Of a DNA stretch of 39,125 nt, positions 17,687 to 26,538 are shown piece by piece. A program made the translations under genes and the position numbers. The notes under the pieces are model-generated. The model worked only from the letters and a program-made list of their open reading frames with translations, made no database searches and was not told where the DNA came from. The DNA comes from JANXLS01 sp038227045 (GTDB taxonomy: Bacteria > Planctomycetota > SZUA-567 > H5-PLA8): the NCBI GenBank assembly GCA_038227045.1, contig JBBRQD010000048.1:1-39125 (forward strand), in the 5' to 3' direction. Positions within the stretch are counted from its first letter, which is position 1. The number at the start of each line of letters is the position of its first letter.

Positions 17687-20329
17687 ATGGATGAGTCATC
17701 CCGCATGTCTACCCCCACTGACCCATCGCCAACAGCACCCGGCGGAAGCACAAACGCCACGCCGAGTCGTATCAAGGAAATCGGTGGATTTGAAATTCTC
17801 GGCAAACTCGGCCAAGGTGGGATGGGGGCCGTCTACAAAGCTCGCCAGAAATCGCTCGACCGCGTTGTCGCGCTGAAAGTGCTGCCTCCCAGCATCGCCA
17901 AAGACGCCGTCTTTACCGAGCGTTTTCAGCGCGAAGCCCGCGCTTCCGCAAAACTGAATCACCCCAACATCGTTCGGGGCATTGATGTCGGCAAAGACGC
18001 CGCCACCGGCCTGTGGTATTTCGCCATGGAATACATCGATGGCTCCACGCTGAAGAAAGTTCTCGACGAGCAGAAGATCGTCACGGAAGAGCGCGCCCTC
18101 GCGATCATCCGGCAGATCGCGCTCGCGCTGGAAACCGTGAATGCGCATGGCATGGTTCACCGGGACGTCAAGCCCGACAACATCCTGTTGACAAAGGACG
18201 GAGAAGCCAAACTCGCCGATCTGGGCCTCGTCAAGCAACTCAACAACGAAGACGGCAGTCTCACGCAATCCGGCCAGGCCGTTGGAACACCTTTTTACAT
18301 GGCAACCGAACAGATTCGCGGTGCTGCCGCCGAAATCGACATTCGCACCGACATATACGCCCTTGGTGCCACGCTGTACCACCTCGTCGTTGGCGCGCCT
18401 CCTTATAAAGGCCTGACCACCGCGGCCATCATGTCCATGCACCTGACTGATCCGGTTCCCAACGCACGCAAAGCCAACCCGGATGTCAGCGAAGCCTGCA
18501 GCCGTCTGATCGAAAAGATGATGCAGAAAAAACGCGAACAGCGCGTGCAGACCCCGGCAGAGTTGCTGACGCTGATCGACAAGGCGAGCAGGGGAGAGGT
18601 TGCGACCGGACTACGCCAAGCCGCCAGCGCACGTCTGCACGAAGTCGCCTCCAAGAACAGGAAACTTCTTTACGCTGCAAGCGTTGTCGCGGTCCTGGTC
18701 GTGCTGGCGATTGCGCTCAAATGGACCGGCAAATTCGAATGGGTTGCAAAGGCCAATCCCAAGCCTGCACCGCTATCCAATGCCGAGCATCCCCAAGCGG
18801 AGACAGGGGGCTCCGCGACCCCGAATCCCAAGACCGCTCCAGCAACCTCCACACCGGTTGTCAAGACCAGCGCCAGCGATGTCTTCGGCTTCGGCATCGT
18901 CGTCGGCAAGAAACCGGACGTCGCGGAGCCCGACAGCACCCTTAAGCCCTCGGTTGCCAAACCTAAAGTGCAGGAGAGCAAAGTGGCGGCAGCTCCACAT
19001 GTTGAAACCATCTCTCCAGTTCTCGCTGCCGACGCCGCGAAAGATTTGAAAGCGCCTGCTCCCGAGAACGATCCGGCAAAAGCAGCCGCGCCAGTGGCCG
19101 TTGCGCCAGTTAAAAAAACATCCATGGGGCCAGACGCAGCCGTGTTGATTGCGAAAGCCGTGGCGCTGGCCAATGAGAGCCGCTTCGAGGAAGCGGCGGA
19201 TGTTTTCAAACTGCCGGCTGCCAGGATGGAACAGTTTGATGAGTTTGACCGCGATGTGCTGACGCAGCACGCCGAGGGTTATGCGGGGCTGCCCGAAATG
19301 AAGCAGGCCATCCTGGAACGGTTAAAGCGCGAGCCTGAAAAAGTGGAGAGTGATCGCGTTTTTCTGACCAAGCGGCTGGGTGGTAAAATGGCCGGCGGCG
19401 ACGCGAAGATTCTACACATCAGGCAGGGCAGCCAGTTGGAGGTCAGTTACAAATGGCAACTGCTGTCGATCCAGGAACTCAGCAATCTGGCCGAAGAGAG
19501 TCTGATTAAGATTCCAATCAAGACGTCGTTGGCGCTGGGACTATACGCTTTTGATCGCGGTGAGGATACGCTTGCGCGCAAACTTCTTGAGGACTCCGCA
19601 CACGTCAGTCCATCTGCGCGAAAGATCATGGAACAGATCGAGGCACGCGACCAGCTCGCTATTCTGAAACGCTCGCAGGAAAACGCGGCAATGGTCGAGA
19701 AATTGTTCGGGGACGTTGAGATTGCGCTGAATGAAATGAAATTCCCGACCGTGCTCGCCAAGGCCACCGTGCTGAAAACGAAGTATTCAGATTCCGACGC
19801 GGTAAAAAAACGCGCCATTGAGATCGAGGCCTGGATCGAAGCGGCCAAATGTGCGCAAAGCGGCATGGCCATGACGGCGGGTAACGTGGCGCTCGCCACA
19901 AAGGGCGCCACCGTGACGGGCCCCACATCAAATGCCGCCGCATTGATCGATGGCATTGTCAAGGGGTATACAGGCGGTACTGGTTTTGCCATAGGCAGTT
20001 TTCCATGCGAATGGACAGTCACGCTGGCGAAGCCATACTTGTTGCGCGAGATTCGCATGCTATTGTGGGACATTGATGACCGCTATTACCGGTATCAGAT
20101 CGAAACATCGGCCGATGGAACTACGTTCAGCATGCTGGCCGACCATAGCAAAGGCCAGCCCCGAAGCTGGCAGACGATCAGTTTTGCGCCGCGGCCGGTG
20201 AAGGCGATTCGCATCAAAGGACTCTACAATTCTTCGAACAGTGGATTCCACGTCGTTGAACTTGAGGCGTACTGCATTCCGCCCGAACTGCCTGCAAAGT
20301 CAAAATTCGCCCGCGTGCCCGCCGAGTAG
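17687..20329 (+). CDS. transmembrane Ser/Thr protein kinase with discoidin-like outer domain
   Basis: The 880-residue product has a Hanks-type kinase domain (about 34-300). Present are the Gly loop LGQGGMGAVYKA, Lys64 in VALKVL, HRDVKPDN (His158-Arg159-Asp160) and Asp178 in a DLG variant of DFG. The usual APE motif reads ATEQ (206-209), keeping the Glu. A transmembrane helix follows at about 325-345, then a Pro/Ala/Lys-rich linker, a helical region (about 480-710), and at about 745-870 a beta-rich domain resembling the F5/8 type C (discoidin) fold (YRYQIETSADGTTFSMLAD and later FHVVELEAY). The kinase side should be cytoplasmic and the discoidin-like side outside, possibly binding sugar (inference). 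An alternative ATG lies at 17705. The gene is divergent from the esterase across about 210 bp. Confidence 0.92.
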   Translation: MDESSRMSTPTDPSPTAPGGSTNATPSRIKEIGGFEILGKLGQGGMGAVYKARQKSLDRVVALKVLPPSIAKDAVFTERFQREARASAKLNHPNIVRGIDVGKDAATGLWYFAMEYIDGSTLKKVLDEQKIVTEERALAIIRQIALALETVNAHGMVHRDVKPDNILLTKDGEAKLADLGLVKQLNNEDGSLTQSGQAVGTPFYMATEQIRGAAAEIDIRTDIYALGATLYHLVVGAPPYKGLTTAAIMSMHLTDPVPNARKANPDVSEACSRLIEKMMQKKREQRVQTPAELLTLIDKASRGEVATGLRQAASARLHEVASKNRKLLYAASVVAVLVVLAIALKWTGKFEWVAKANPKPAPLSNAEHPQAETGGSATPNPKTAPATSTPVVKTSASDVFGFGIVVGKKPDVAEPDSTLKPSVAKPKVQESKVAAAPHVETISPVLAADAAKDLKAPAPENDPAKAAAPVAVAPVKKTSMGPDAAVLIAKAVALANESRFEEAADVFKLPAARMEQFDEFDRDVLTQHAEGYAGLPEMKQAILERLKREPEKVESDRVFLTKRLGGKMAGGDAKILHIRQGSQLEVSYKWQLLSIQELSNLAEESLIKIPIKTSLALGLYAFDRGEDTLARKLLEDSAHVSPSARKIMEQIEARDQLAILKRSQENAAMVEKLFGDVEIALNEMKFPTVLAKATVLKTKYSDSDAVKKRAIEIEAWIEAAKCAQSGMAMTAGNVALATKGATVTGPTSNAAALIDGIVKGYTGGTGFAIGSFPCEWTVTLAKPYLLREIRMLLWDIDDRYYRYQIETSADGTTFSMLADHSKGQPRSWQTISFAPRPVKAIRIKGLYNSSNSGFHVVELEAYCIPPELPAKSKFARVPAE

Positions 20330-20385
20330 GCGGAATCCTTTGCCAGGGCCGTTTTGACAGGCTCCGGTTCAAAGGCGACCGACGC

Positions 20386-22122
20386 CTATTTATCCAGTCT
20401 CGTCACCGTCACGCTATGGACGAAATACTTGCCAGAGTTCAGGGTGAAATTGTACGCCCACATGCTGACGAATTGCGCATCGTCGATCTTCCATTTTGCG
20501 GTATGCCACTCTTTGTTGTCTGGCACATCGTAGGGGTCGGCCTTCTTATAGCCGCTGGTAGACTCGTATGTAAGCGTGAGGTTGGCGGGATCGTCGGCAT
20601 CGTTCCGGCGGACTACGACGCTGATTTCGATTGGGACAGTAGTGTAGGAGAGGAAATTCGGATCGACCATGAACACATTCCCGCCGGGGACGCCGCCTGA
20701 TCGGGCCGAGCCGCCGTAGGCGAGAACATCTTTGGCAATGGAGTCCGCCGACTTGGTGTGCAGGCCATTCTCCACATTCTTCTCGCCCATGGTCACCGAG
20801 ACCGATTTCCCGCCGGTATAATCGCCACCCCATAGGAACGGCTTTGTCTTGTTGTCCTTGGCCTGCTGTAGCAGTTTGTCGGGTACGCCGTCGATCAAAA
20901 TTGGCGCGATGGTCAACGCGCAAGTGGCGGACTCGGCGACCTCTCCAGTGACAGGATTCACGATCTTCACCGCTTGGCCGAAATCGACGGCGTCGCTTGC
21001 CGAGGTCGCTGCCCAGGTGGCAAGGATTGTGCCTTTGGCGCCTTGAAAGATGAAGCCGTAATGCTTGTCGTTGAGCAGCGTCCACCCCAGGTAAGCGGGA
21101 TGTTGCCCGAGATACTTGATCATCTGGGCCAGCGCAGTGTAACTCGGGCGCTTTTCGCCCTTTCCTGTTAACAGGCCCATGGGCCCGCTGTCGCCGTCCA
21201 TCGCCTCGAACCATTGGATGCTGTTGATGCCCTGCGCGATACCCATGGCATAAAATTTGACCACGGCATGAGCTTGCACGTCGAGGGCGCTGAAGTTGCC
21301 GATCTTAGTACTGTACTTGCCGCCGGCAGCGTAGCCAAGTTCAGTGAAAATGATCGGGCAATTCGCTTTTGCGGGATCCTGAGCGGCCAGCATCTTTCGC
21401 AGTGTGCCGGCGATCTGCAGGTAGACCATTTCACTACCGGGATGAGTGATGGTGCAACCGGCAACCTCGTAGGGATGCAGCGTCACATAGTCGAAATGGC
21501 CCTTTGCGCCTGCTTTGATCGCCTGATCGAGGTAATTGATCGCCACGGACTTTGCGGCAATGCCGACCAGACAGTCCGGGTCGGCGGCTTTGGCGGCGTC
21601 GTAGGCAGCGATAACGATCTTGGCATAATCAGCCGCCGTTTGGTCCCGGCCAGTACCATTGGGCGGTTCGTTCCACACCTCCCAATACCGGATCCGTCCT
21701 TTGGCATGTTTCACGACCTCCGAACAATACTTGGACCAGCCGGCAATATTGTTGACAGGCAACGTGCCACCTTTATCTTTTGTGTTCCACTTCGGAGTTC
21801 CGGCAAAGATGCCGCCAAACGCGACGTGCTGTTCCTCCAGATAGTCCATTTGTTTATCCAACGCATCCCAAGCCCATTTCCCCTCCTCGGGCTCGATTGC
21901 CCCCCAGCTTGTGTGGCAGGTACGTTGATGCGTTATGCCTATCGCGGTCATCTGCGGAATCCACCTGGCGTTGGCCTGTGCGGAGGTATTGTTTGTATGA
22001 CAACTGCCTATGCCGAATGGACTCTGGGTCACATCTGCGGAATGCTCTGGCTTTTCCGCCGACAAAGTGGCGATGGCGATCAGCATCAGGCTGGCCGCCA
22101 CAAGCGCGTCGAGTCTCTTCAT
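20386..22122 (-). CDS. secreted clan GH-A glycoside hydrolase
   Basis: The 578-residue product has a signal peptide (MKRLDALVAASLMLIAIATLSAE, split as start and hydrophobic core) and a TIM-barrel glycosidase region (about 30-400). The probable acid/base is Glu152 in YWEVWNEPP and the nucleophile Glu261 in PIIFTELGYA; both motifs match clan GH-A, with resemblance to families 39 and 5. The conserved substrate-cleft segment WGAIEPEEGKWAWD is present. The C-terminal about 180 residues look like a beta-sandwich, possibly carbohydrate-binding. A start at ATG 22170 gives 16 more residues before the signal; I prefer 22122, moderately. It is divergent from a sulfatase gene, which suggests coordinated degradation of a sulfated polysaccharide (inference). 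The exact glycosidase specificity cannot be set. Confidence 0.85.
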   Translation of the reverse strand: MKRLDALVAASLMLIAIATLSAEKPEHSADVTQSPFGIGSCHTNNTSAQANARWIPQMTAIGITHQRTCHTSWGAIEPEEGKWAWDALDKQMDYLEEQHVAFGGIFAGTPKWNTKDKGGTLPVNNIAGWSKYCSEVVKHAKGRIRYWEVWNEPPNGTGRDQTAADYAKIVIAAYDAAKAADPDCLVGIAAKSVAINYLDQAIKAGAKGHFDYVTLHPYEVAGCTITHPGSEMVYLQIAGTLRKMLAAQDPAKANCPIIFTELGYAAGGKYSTKIGNFSALDVQAHAVVKFYAMGIAQGINSIQWFEAMDGDSGPMGLLTGKGEKRPSYTALAQMIKYLGQHPAYLGWTLLNDKHYGFIFQGAKGTILATWAATSASDAVDFGQAVKIVNPVTGEVAESATCALTIAPILIDGVPDKLLQQAKDNKTKPFLWGGDYTGGKSVSVTMGEKNVENGLHTKSADSIAKDVLAYGGSARSGGVPGGNVFMVDPNFLSYTTVPIEISVVVRRNDADDPANLTLTYESTSGYKKADPYDVPDNKEWHTAKWKIDDAQFVSMWAYNFTLNSGKYFVHSVTVTRLDK

Positions 22123-22336
22123 GGTTCGGGTCACGTCTTTTGGCTCCGAGATATTGTCCCATTTTTTCATTACTGAGATGTAAACGAAACTCGATTGCTA
22201 CCGTTCCATACCTTACGCTCGCACCCTCACTTTCGCTACACTCCTGTTCGCCTTCATACACCACGATGAACCCCATGTTGATCGCGGTTGCGTCGGTGTA
22301 GTCGGTTTGCGAGCCTCCATTGAAAGCGAGACCCGC

Positions 22337-23866
22337 ATGAAAGTCACCCGACTGTTGATTGCCACATTGATCGTCTTGGGAATGAGCGTCACCAGCAGCA
22401 TTGCCGCCGACGCAACCAAGCCCAACATCGTTTTTATCCTGTGCGACGATCTGGGCATCAACGATCTTCACTGCTACGGGCGGCAGGACCACCACACGCC
22501 AAACCTGGACAAACTAGCACTACAAGGCACGCGTTTTACTTCGGCCTACTGCGCACAAGCGATTTGTTCGCCGTCGCGCGCCGCTATACTCACCGGCAAA
22601 ACGCCCGCGCGGCTGCATCTAACGACTTACCTGCCGGGGCGTCCTGACTGTGCGTCGCAGCAAGTGCTGCATCCGGAAATTGAGATGCACGTACCCCTCA
22701 CGGAGAAAATGCTGCCCCGCTATTTCAAGGAATCCGGCGGTGCCGGAGCCGGAGGCGGTGCCGGAGTCGGAGGCGGTGCCGGACCCGGAGGCTACATTAC
22801 CGCCGCCATCGGAAAGTGGCACGTCGGCGAAAAGGGCTTTGGCCCGCTGGAACATGGCTTTGACGTGTATCATGCCGGACAGGCCAATACCAAGCCATCG
22901 CTCACGGAGGGCGGCAAAGGCGAATACGACCTCACGGCGTTTGCCGAACAGTTCATCGAGACGAACAAAGACCGCCCATTCCTGATCTATCTGGCACACA
23001 ACGCGCCGCATATTCCGTATGACGCGCAGAAGCCGCGGATCGTCGAAAACGCCGGCGCGTTCGAGCCGGTATATGCGGCCGTAATTGAAACCATCGACGA
23101 CACAGTCGGCCGCTTGCTGGCGAAGCTCGAAGCACTGAAACTCGCGGACAATACCATTGTCATCTTCACCTCGGACAATGGTGGATTGCATGTGCCGGAA
23201 GGCCCGCATCCGAAGGTCACCCACAACACGCCCTATCGCGCGGGGAAGGGTTTCGACTATGAAGGCGGTCTGCGTATTCCTCTGATTGTGCGCTGGCCCG
23301 GACACGTGCCCGCCGGCGTGGTCGTGGATGCCCCGGTCATCAATACCGACTGGATTCCAACCTTGCTGGAGCTGGCCGGACAACCTGCTCCAATCGGCTT
23401 GGATGGCGTAAGTTTTGCTGCCCTGCTGACTGGTAATGGCCCGGCTCCGCAGCGCAGCCTGTTTTGGCATTTCCCGCACTACACCAATCAAGGCAGCCGT
23501 CCCAGCGGCGCAATGCGCGAAGGCAACTGGGCATTGGTCGAGTATTATGACGACGGAGGCATTGAACTCTACGACCTCAGCGCCGATATTTCCGAAGCGA
23601 CAAACCTCGCCGCGCAACAACCCGACCGAGTTACAAAGATGCGCGCCGCCCTCGCTGCATGGCGCACGGACGTCGGCGCTCAATCCAACAAACCCAATCC
23701 CAATTTTGATCCGGTCAAATTCCGCGCCTTGTATCGCGATGTTGACCCCAGCCGATTTGAACCCGCACATGCAGACCAAGCCCAGTGGGAAAAGATATGG
23801 GCTTGGCGCAAGGAAATGAACGAGGTGGTGCCGCGGAATCCGAAGGCCCCTTCCACGGGGCACTGA
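22337..23866 (+). CDS. secreted sulfatase (formylglycine type)
   Basis: The 509-residue product has a signal peptide (about 1-24) and the sulfatase fold. The metal-binding Asp pair lies in FILCDDLGIND (Asp37, Asp38). The formylglycine motif is CSPSR (Cys77-Ser78-Pro79-Ser80-Arg81) followed by AAILTGK. IGKWHVG and FTSDNGG carry the other expected active-site residues. A Gly/Ala-rich stretch of 19 residues (134-152) from a tandem repeat is inserted just before YITAAIGKWH, where relatives usually have a short turn. The start at ATG 22337 is preferred over a TTG at 22307 because the signal peptide begins there. It needs a formylglycine-generating or anaerobic sulfatase-maturing enzyme, not found in this window. 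Substrate is unknown, probably a sulfated polysaccharide given the adjacent glycosidase. Confidence 0.95.
   Translation: MKVTRLLIATLIVLGMSVTSSIAADATKPNIVFILCDDLGINDLHCYGRQDHHTPNLDKLALQGTRFTSAYCAQAICSPSRAAILTGKTPARLHLTTYLPGRPDCASQQVLHPEIEMHVPLTEKMLPRYFKESGGAGAGGGAGVGGGAGPGGYITAAIGKWHVGEKGFGPLEHGFDVYHAGQANTKPSLTEGGKGEYDLTAFAEQFIETNKDRPFLIYLAHNAPHIPYDAQKPRIVENAGAFEPVYAAVIETIDDTVGRLLAKLEALKLADNTIVIFTSDNGGLHVPEGPHPKVTHNTPYRAGKGFDYEGGLRIPLIVRWPGHVPAGVVVDAPVINTDWIPTLLELAGQPAPIGLDGVSFAALLTGNGPAPQRSLFWHFPHYTNQGSRPSGAMREGNWALVEYYDDGGIELYDLSADISEATNLAAQQPDRVTKMRAALAAWRTDVGAQSNKPNPNFDPVKFRALYRDVDPSRFEPAHADQAQWEKIWAWRKEMNEVVPRNPKAPSTGH
22736..22792 (+). repeat. three 18-bp tandem repeats inside the sulfatase gene
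   Basis: Units begin at 22736, 22754 and 22772, followed by one extra GGC codon. Each reads GGCGGTGCCGGA-x-GGA; they differ only in the fifth codon (GCC, GTC, CCC). They encode a Gly-rich loop between two conserved sulfatase segments. Confidence 0.95.
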
Positions 23867-24032
23867 TGAATGCCTTGATAGCACCGTACTTGAAAATGAG
23901 TACGGAAATACAGCGACAGAGCAGTCACTTTTTCAGAATCCGTTCATGCGCCATGGTTTCACTTTTGAACGAGAATTGCTGATTTTCTCCGCATAATCCA
24001 ATAATAATCCGGAAAACATTTTGGGGAATAAA

Positions 24033-25043
24033 ATGCCAAACGATTCAACGCTTCCCTGTACGAGCAACCTGACGTCCAGCGCTGCGGCAAGGGTTGACGT
24101 GCGGGTCTCGAGCATCGGCGTGCTCGGTGCTGGCCAGATGGGCGCGGCGGCTGCGGTCATGTTCAAGCGCGCGGGTTTTCGCGTAAAGCTGTGGACGCGG
24201 CAGGCCGAGAGACTTCAGGCGGCGACCGTCACGATTGACGCGGTGGACAAGTTTCTCAACGAACACTTCGGTGCGCCTCCAAAGACGGGTGGTGAGCTTC
24301 AATTGGAGCCAAACTTCGCGGTCGTGGATTCCACCTCCGACTCCGTGCTCGAATGCGTCGTGGAAGACATGGCGCAGAAGATTGATCTGCTGCGCCGGCT
24401 TGAAAGTTGCCGCGAGCGGGGCGCACTCGTGATGTCGTGTACCAGTGCGTTGTGTATCACGGAAATGGCGCGTGGCAGCAGGCTTGAAAGCGTGCTGGTG
24501 GGCGCGCATTTTTGGAACCCACCGCATCTCATCCCCGTCGTCGAAGTCATCGCCGGAAAGGACACGCCGGCTGAACAGGCCGAACGAGCGATGGCACTCA
24601 TGCGCCGCGTTGGCAAACTGCCAGTGCGCAGTGCGGACGTGCCGGGATTTATCGGCAATCGGCTCATGCACGCGATGTAGCGGGAGGCTCTGGCGCTCGT
24701 CGATGCAGGCGTGTGCTCCGCCGAGGACATCGACCGCGTCGTGAAATGGACGTTCGCCTTGCGGCTTCCCGCGCTGGGGCCGATGGAGAACATGGACCTC
24801 GTGGGCCTTGGACTGGTCGAAAGCGTCGAGCGCTATTTGCTTCCGCATCTGGCGACGAATGCCACGCCGGCAGACGCGTTGACCACACGGCTGCGCTCTG
24901 GAGAAAGCGGCATGCATGCCGGGCATGGCTTCTATGACTGGACCCAACGGGACGCCGCTGCGGTTGTCGCGTTGAGGGACAAGCAAATCGTTCGGCAGTT
25001 GCAGTTCCTTCGTGAAAACGGCGTCTTCGATAACGAGAAATAA
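24033..25043 (+). pseudogene. 3-hydroxyacyl-CoA dehydrogenase-like gene split by an in-frame TAG
   Basis: Reading through codon 216, the frame gives a complete 3-hydroxyacyl-CoA dehydrogenase-type protein of 336 codons. It has an NAD-binding GVLGAGQMG (Gly32, Gly34, Gly37), the catalytic His159 in GAHFWNPPHLIP, GFIGNRL, and after the stop the C-terminal domain (REALALVDAGVCSAEDIDRV, GHGFYDW). The stop at 24678-24680 (TAG) stands where relatives commonly have Trp (TGG) in HA-L/M-W-REA. No frameshift is present, so the simplest reading is one G-to-A change, either true or a sequencing error. The 5' part alone (215 residues) lacks the C-terminal domain needed for dimerisation and substrate binding. 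The start at 24033 has GGGGAA just upstream. Readthrough of TAG is a less likely alternative. Confidence 0.85.
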
Positions 25044-25059
25044 AGGAATCAGTCAACCC

Positions 25060-25989
25060 ATGAAACCCAATTACTTGACTCTGCTTGCGTGCTACATTTT
25101 TTCGGCCGCTATCGTTTACGGACAGGAGCCTGAACGCATCCGCGATGTAATCTATGCCAAGCACGATGGCGTCGCCCTCACGATGGATATTTTCAAGCCG
25201 GCTCAACCCAACGGCGCGGGGATTATCAAGATCGTCAGCGGCGGATGGAAGTCGAACCACCAGGGGATCAACGATGGTGGCTGGCCAAAGGCAGGCTACA
25301 CGACGTTCGTCGTCGTTCACGGTTCGCAGCCGCGTTTTCAGGTCGAGGAGATCGTCGCCGACCTGAATCGCGCCGTGCGGTTTGTTCGCGCGAACGCAGC
25401 CCAGTGCGGCGTGGACCCGATGAAACTCGGTGTTACTGGAAGCAGCGCCGGTGGGCATCTCAGTTTGATGCTGGCCACGCGCGGCGGACCGGGCAACGAT
25501 AAGGCCGTCGATCCGATCGATCGCGAAAGCAGCGCCATTCAAGCCGTGGCGTGTTTCTATGCGCCCACCGATTATCTGAATTGGTTTGAGGACGGAGACA
25601 ACGCCGTCGGTATTGGTCGGCTCTCAGCGTATGCGGGTGCTTTTGGACCGAAGGCCGCCACGGCGGAAGGCCGCGAAAAGCTCGGTCGCGAACTGTCGCC
25701 CATTTATTGGGTGAACAAGGATCAACCGCCCGTGTACATCGTTCACGGCGACGCCGATTTACAGGTGTCGGTCACGCAGGCGCATCGGTTTTTCAAACGC
25801 TGCGGGGAAGTCGGCGCGAAGTGCGAAGTGCTCATCCGCCAAGGTGCGGGCCACGGCGGCTGGCAGGAAATGAGCGCGGATACCGCTCGCATGACGGAGT
25901 GGTTTGACTTGCAACTGCTCGGCAAGCAGCCTGAAAAGCCCTTCACGCTGACGGTAACTTCTGCGCCCAGCACTCCGGTCAAGAAATGA
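25060..25989 (+). CDS. secreted alpha/beta hydrolase (esterase/lipase type)
   Basis: The 309-residue product has a signal peptide (about 1-21, MKPNYLTLLACYIFSAAIVYG) and an alpha/beta hydrolase fold of the type that includes BD-FAE and acetyl esterases. The nucleophile is Ser129 in GSSAGGH; the Asp in VHGDADLQV and the His in GAGHGGW complete the triad. An SGGWKSNHQG segment replaces the usual HGGG oxyanion motif. The start is placed at ATG 25060 because the longest frame, from 25012, overlaps the previous gene and lacks an export signal at its end. It follows the broken dehydrogenase by 16 bp, suggesting a former shared transcript. Substrate unknown; carbohydrate esters are plausible given the sulfatase and glycosidase upstream (inference). 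Confidence 0.88.
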   Translation: MKPNYLTLLACYIFSAAIVYGQEPERIRDVIYAKHDGVALTMDIFKPAQPNGAGIIKIVSGGWKSNHQGINDGGWPKAGYTTFVVVHGSQPRFQVEEIVADLNRAVRFVRANAAQCGVDPMKLGVTGSSAGGHLSLMLATRGGPGNDKAVDPIDRESSAIQAVACFYAPTDYLNWFEDGDNAVGIGRLSAYAGAFGPKAATAEGREKLGRELSPIYWVNKDQPPVYIVHGDADLQVSVTQAHRFFKRCGEVGAKCEVLIRQGAGHGGWQEMSADTARMTEWFDLQLLGKQPEKPFTLTVTSAPSTPVKK

Positions 25990-26124
25990 GCGAAGCAGTC
26001 GAAGGAATCGAAGAACGCCATTGTCATCTCGCGTGTTCGCCCGATTTCGGGCCTTTGTTTTCAAAAAAACTTACGAGGAAAGTCCTCAATGAGGAGAGTA
26101 AGATATAAAGTAGGACAAAGCGAC

Positions 26125-26165
26125 AAAAAAAAGAGCCCGCCTATTTTGAGGTCGGCTCTTTTTTT
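26125..26165. terminator. bidirectional rho-independent terminator
   Basis: An A-rich run plus AGAGCC (to 26137) pairs with GGCTCTTTTTTT (26154-26165). The stem has an AT-rich base giving a T tract on both strands, so it can stop transcripts from either side: the hydrolase gene on the plus strand and tRNA-Gly on the minus strand, whose 3' end is about 40 nt away. Confidence 0.85.
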
Positions 26166-26203
26166 GAGTTACAAGTCTTTATTGCTGGTTGACTTGTATT
26201 GAG

Positions 26204-26274
26204 AGCGGGCGGCGGGAATCGAACCCGCGTAAATAGCTTGGAAGGCTATCGCACTACCATTGTGCTACGCCCGC
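26204..26274 (-). tRNA. tRNA-Gly (anticodon TCC)
   Basis: The 71-nt gene folds as a full cloverleaf: acceptor GCGGGCG with CGCCCGC, D stem GCAC/GTGC, anticodon stem ATAGC/GCTAT with loop CTTCCAA (TCC complement at 26240-26242), 4-nt variable region, and T arm GCGGG-TTCGATT-CCCGC. The discriminator base is T and the CCA end is not encoded. TCC reads GGA and GGG codons. It stands alone between a terminator and its own promoter. Confidence 0.97.
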
Positions 26275-26285
26275 GATGCGTTTAT

Positions 26286-26314
26286 CATTTATCCAGACGC
26301 CTTCGCGTTGTCAA
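26286..26314 (-). promoter_or_regulatory. putative sigma-70-type promoter of tRNA-Gly
   Basis: On the minus strand a perfect -35 box, TTGACA (26309-26314), is followed after 17 nt by TAAATG (26286-26291), a weak -10 box. The -10 ends 11 nt before the mature tRNA start, a fitting distance for a short leader. Confidence 0.5.
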
Positions 26315-26538
26315 GCCGATTCCTCGTTTCGTCAAAAATAATCGCGCCCTTAACTCTGGCTTTCAGTGAAACAAATGTTAAACTGATCGCCTTGTTTCGA
26401 CGGTTGAATGATGGGCTTTGGCTCGTCAGCGACTCCAGTGCGCCAATCGTGAAGCGGTGTGAAAATACCGTTTCGCGCGAGTGCGTAAGCGGAGTGCGCC
26501 GTCGGAGAATTAGCCGTTTATTTCGGGGGACGCCGTTC

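Noticed and set aside
20373..20387. Small hairpin (AGGCG-ACCGA-CGCCT) between the convergent kinase and glycosidase genes
   Set aside because: Only five base pairs and a broken T tract; too weak to call a terminator.
26260..26538. N-terminal extension of the zinc-ribbon protein
   Set aside because: It would cover the tRNA-Gly 5' region and its promoter; the signal peptide begins at 26539.
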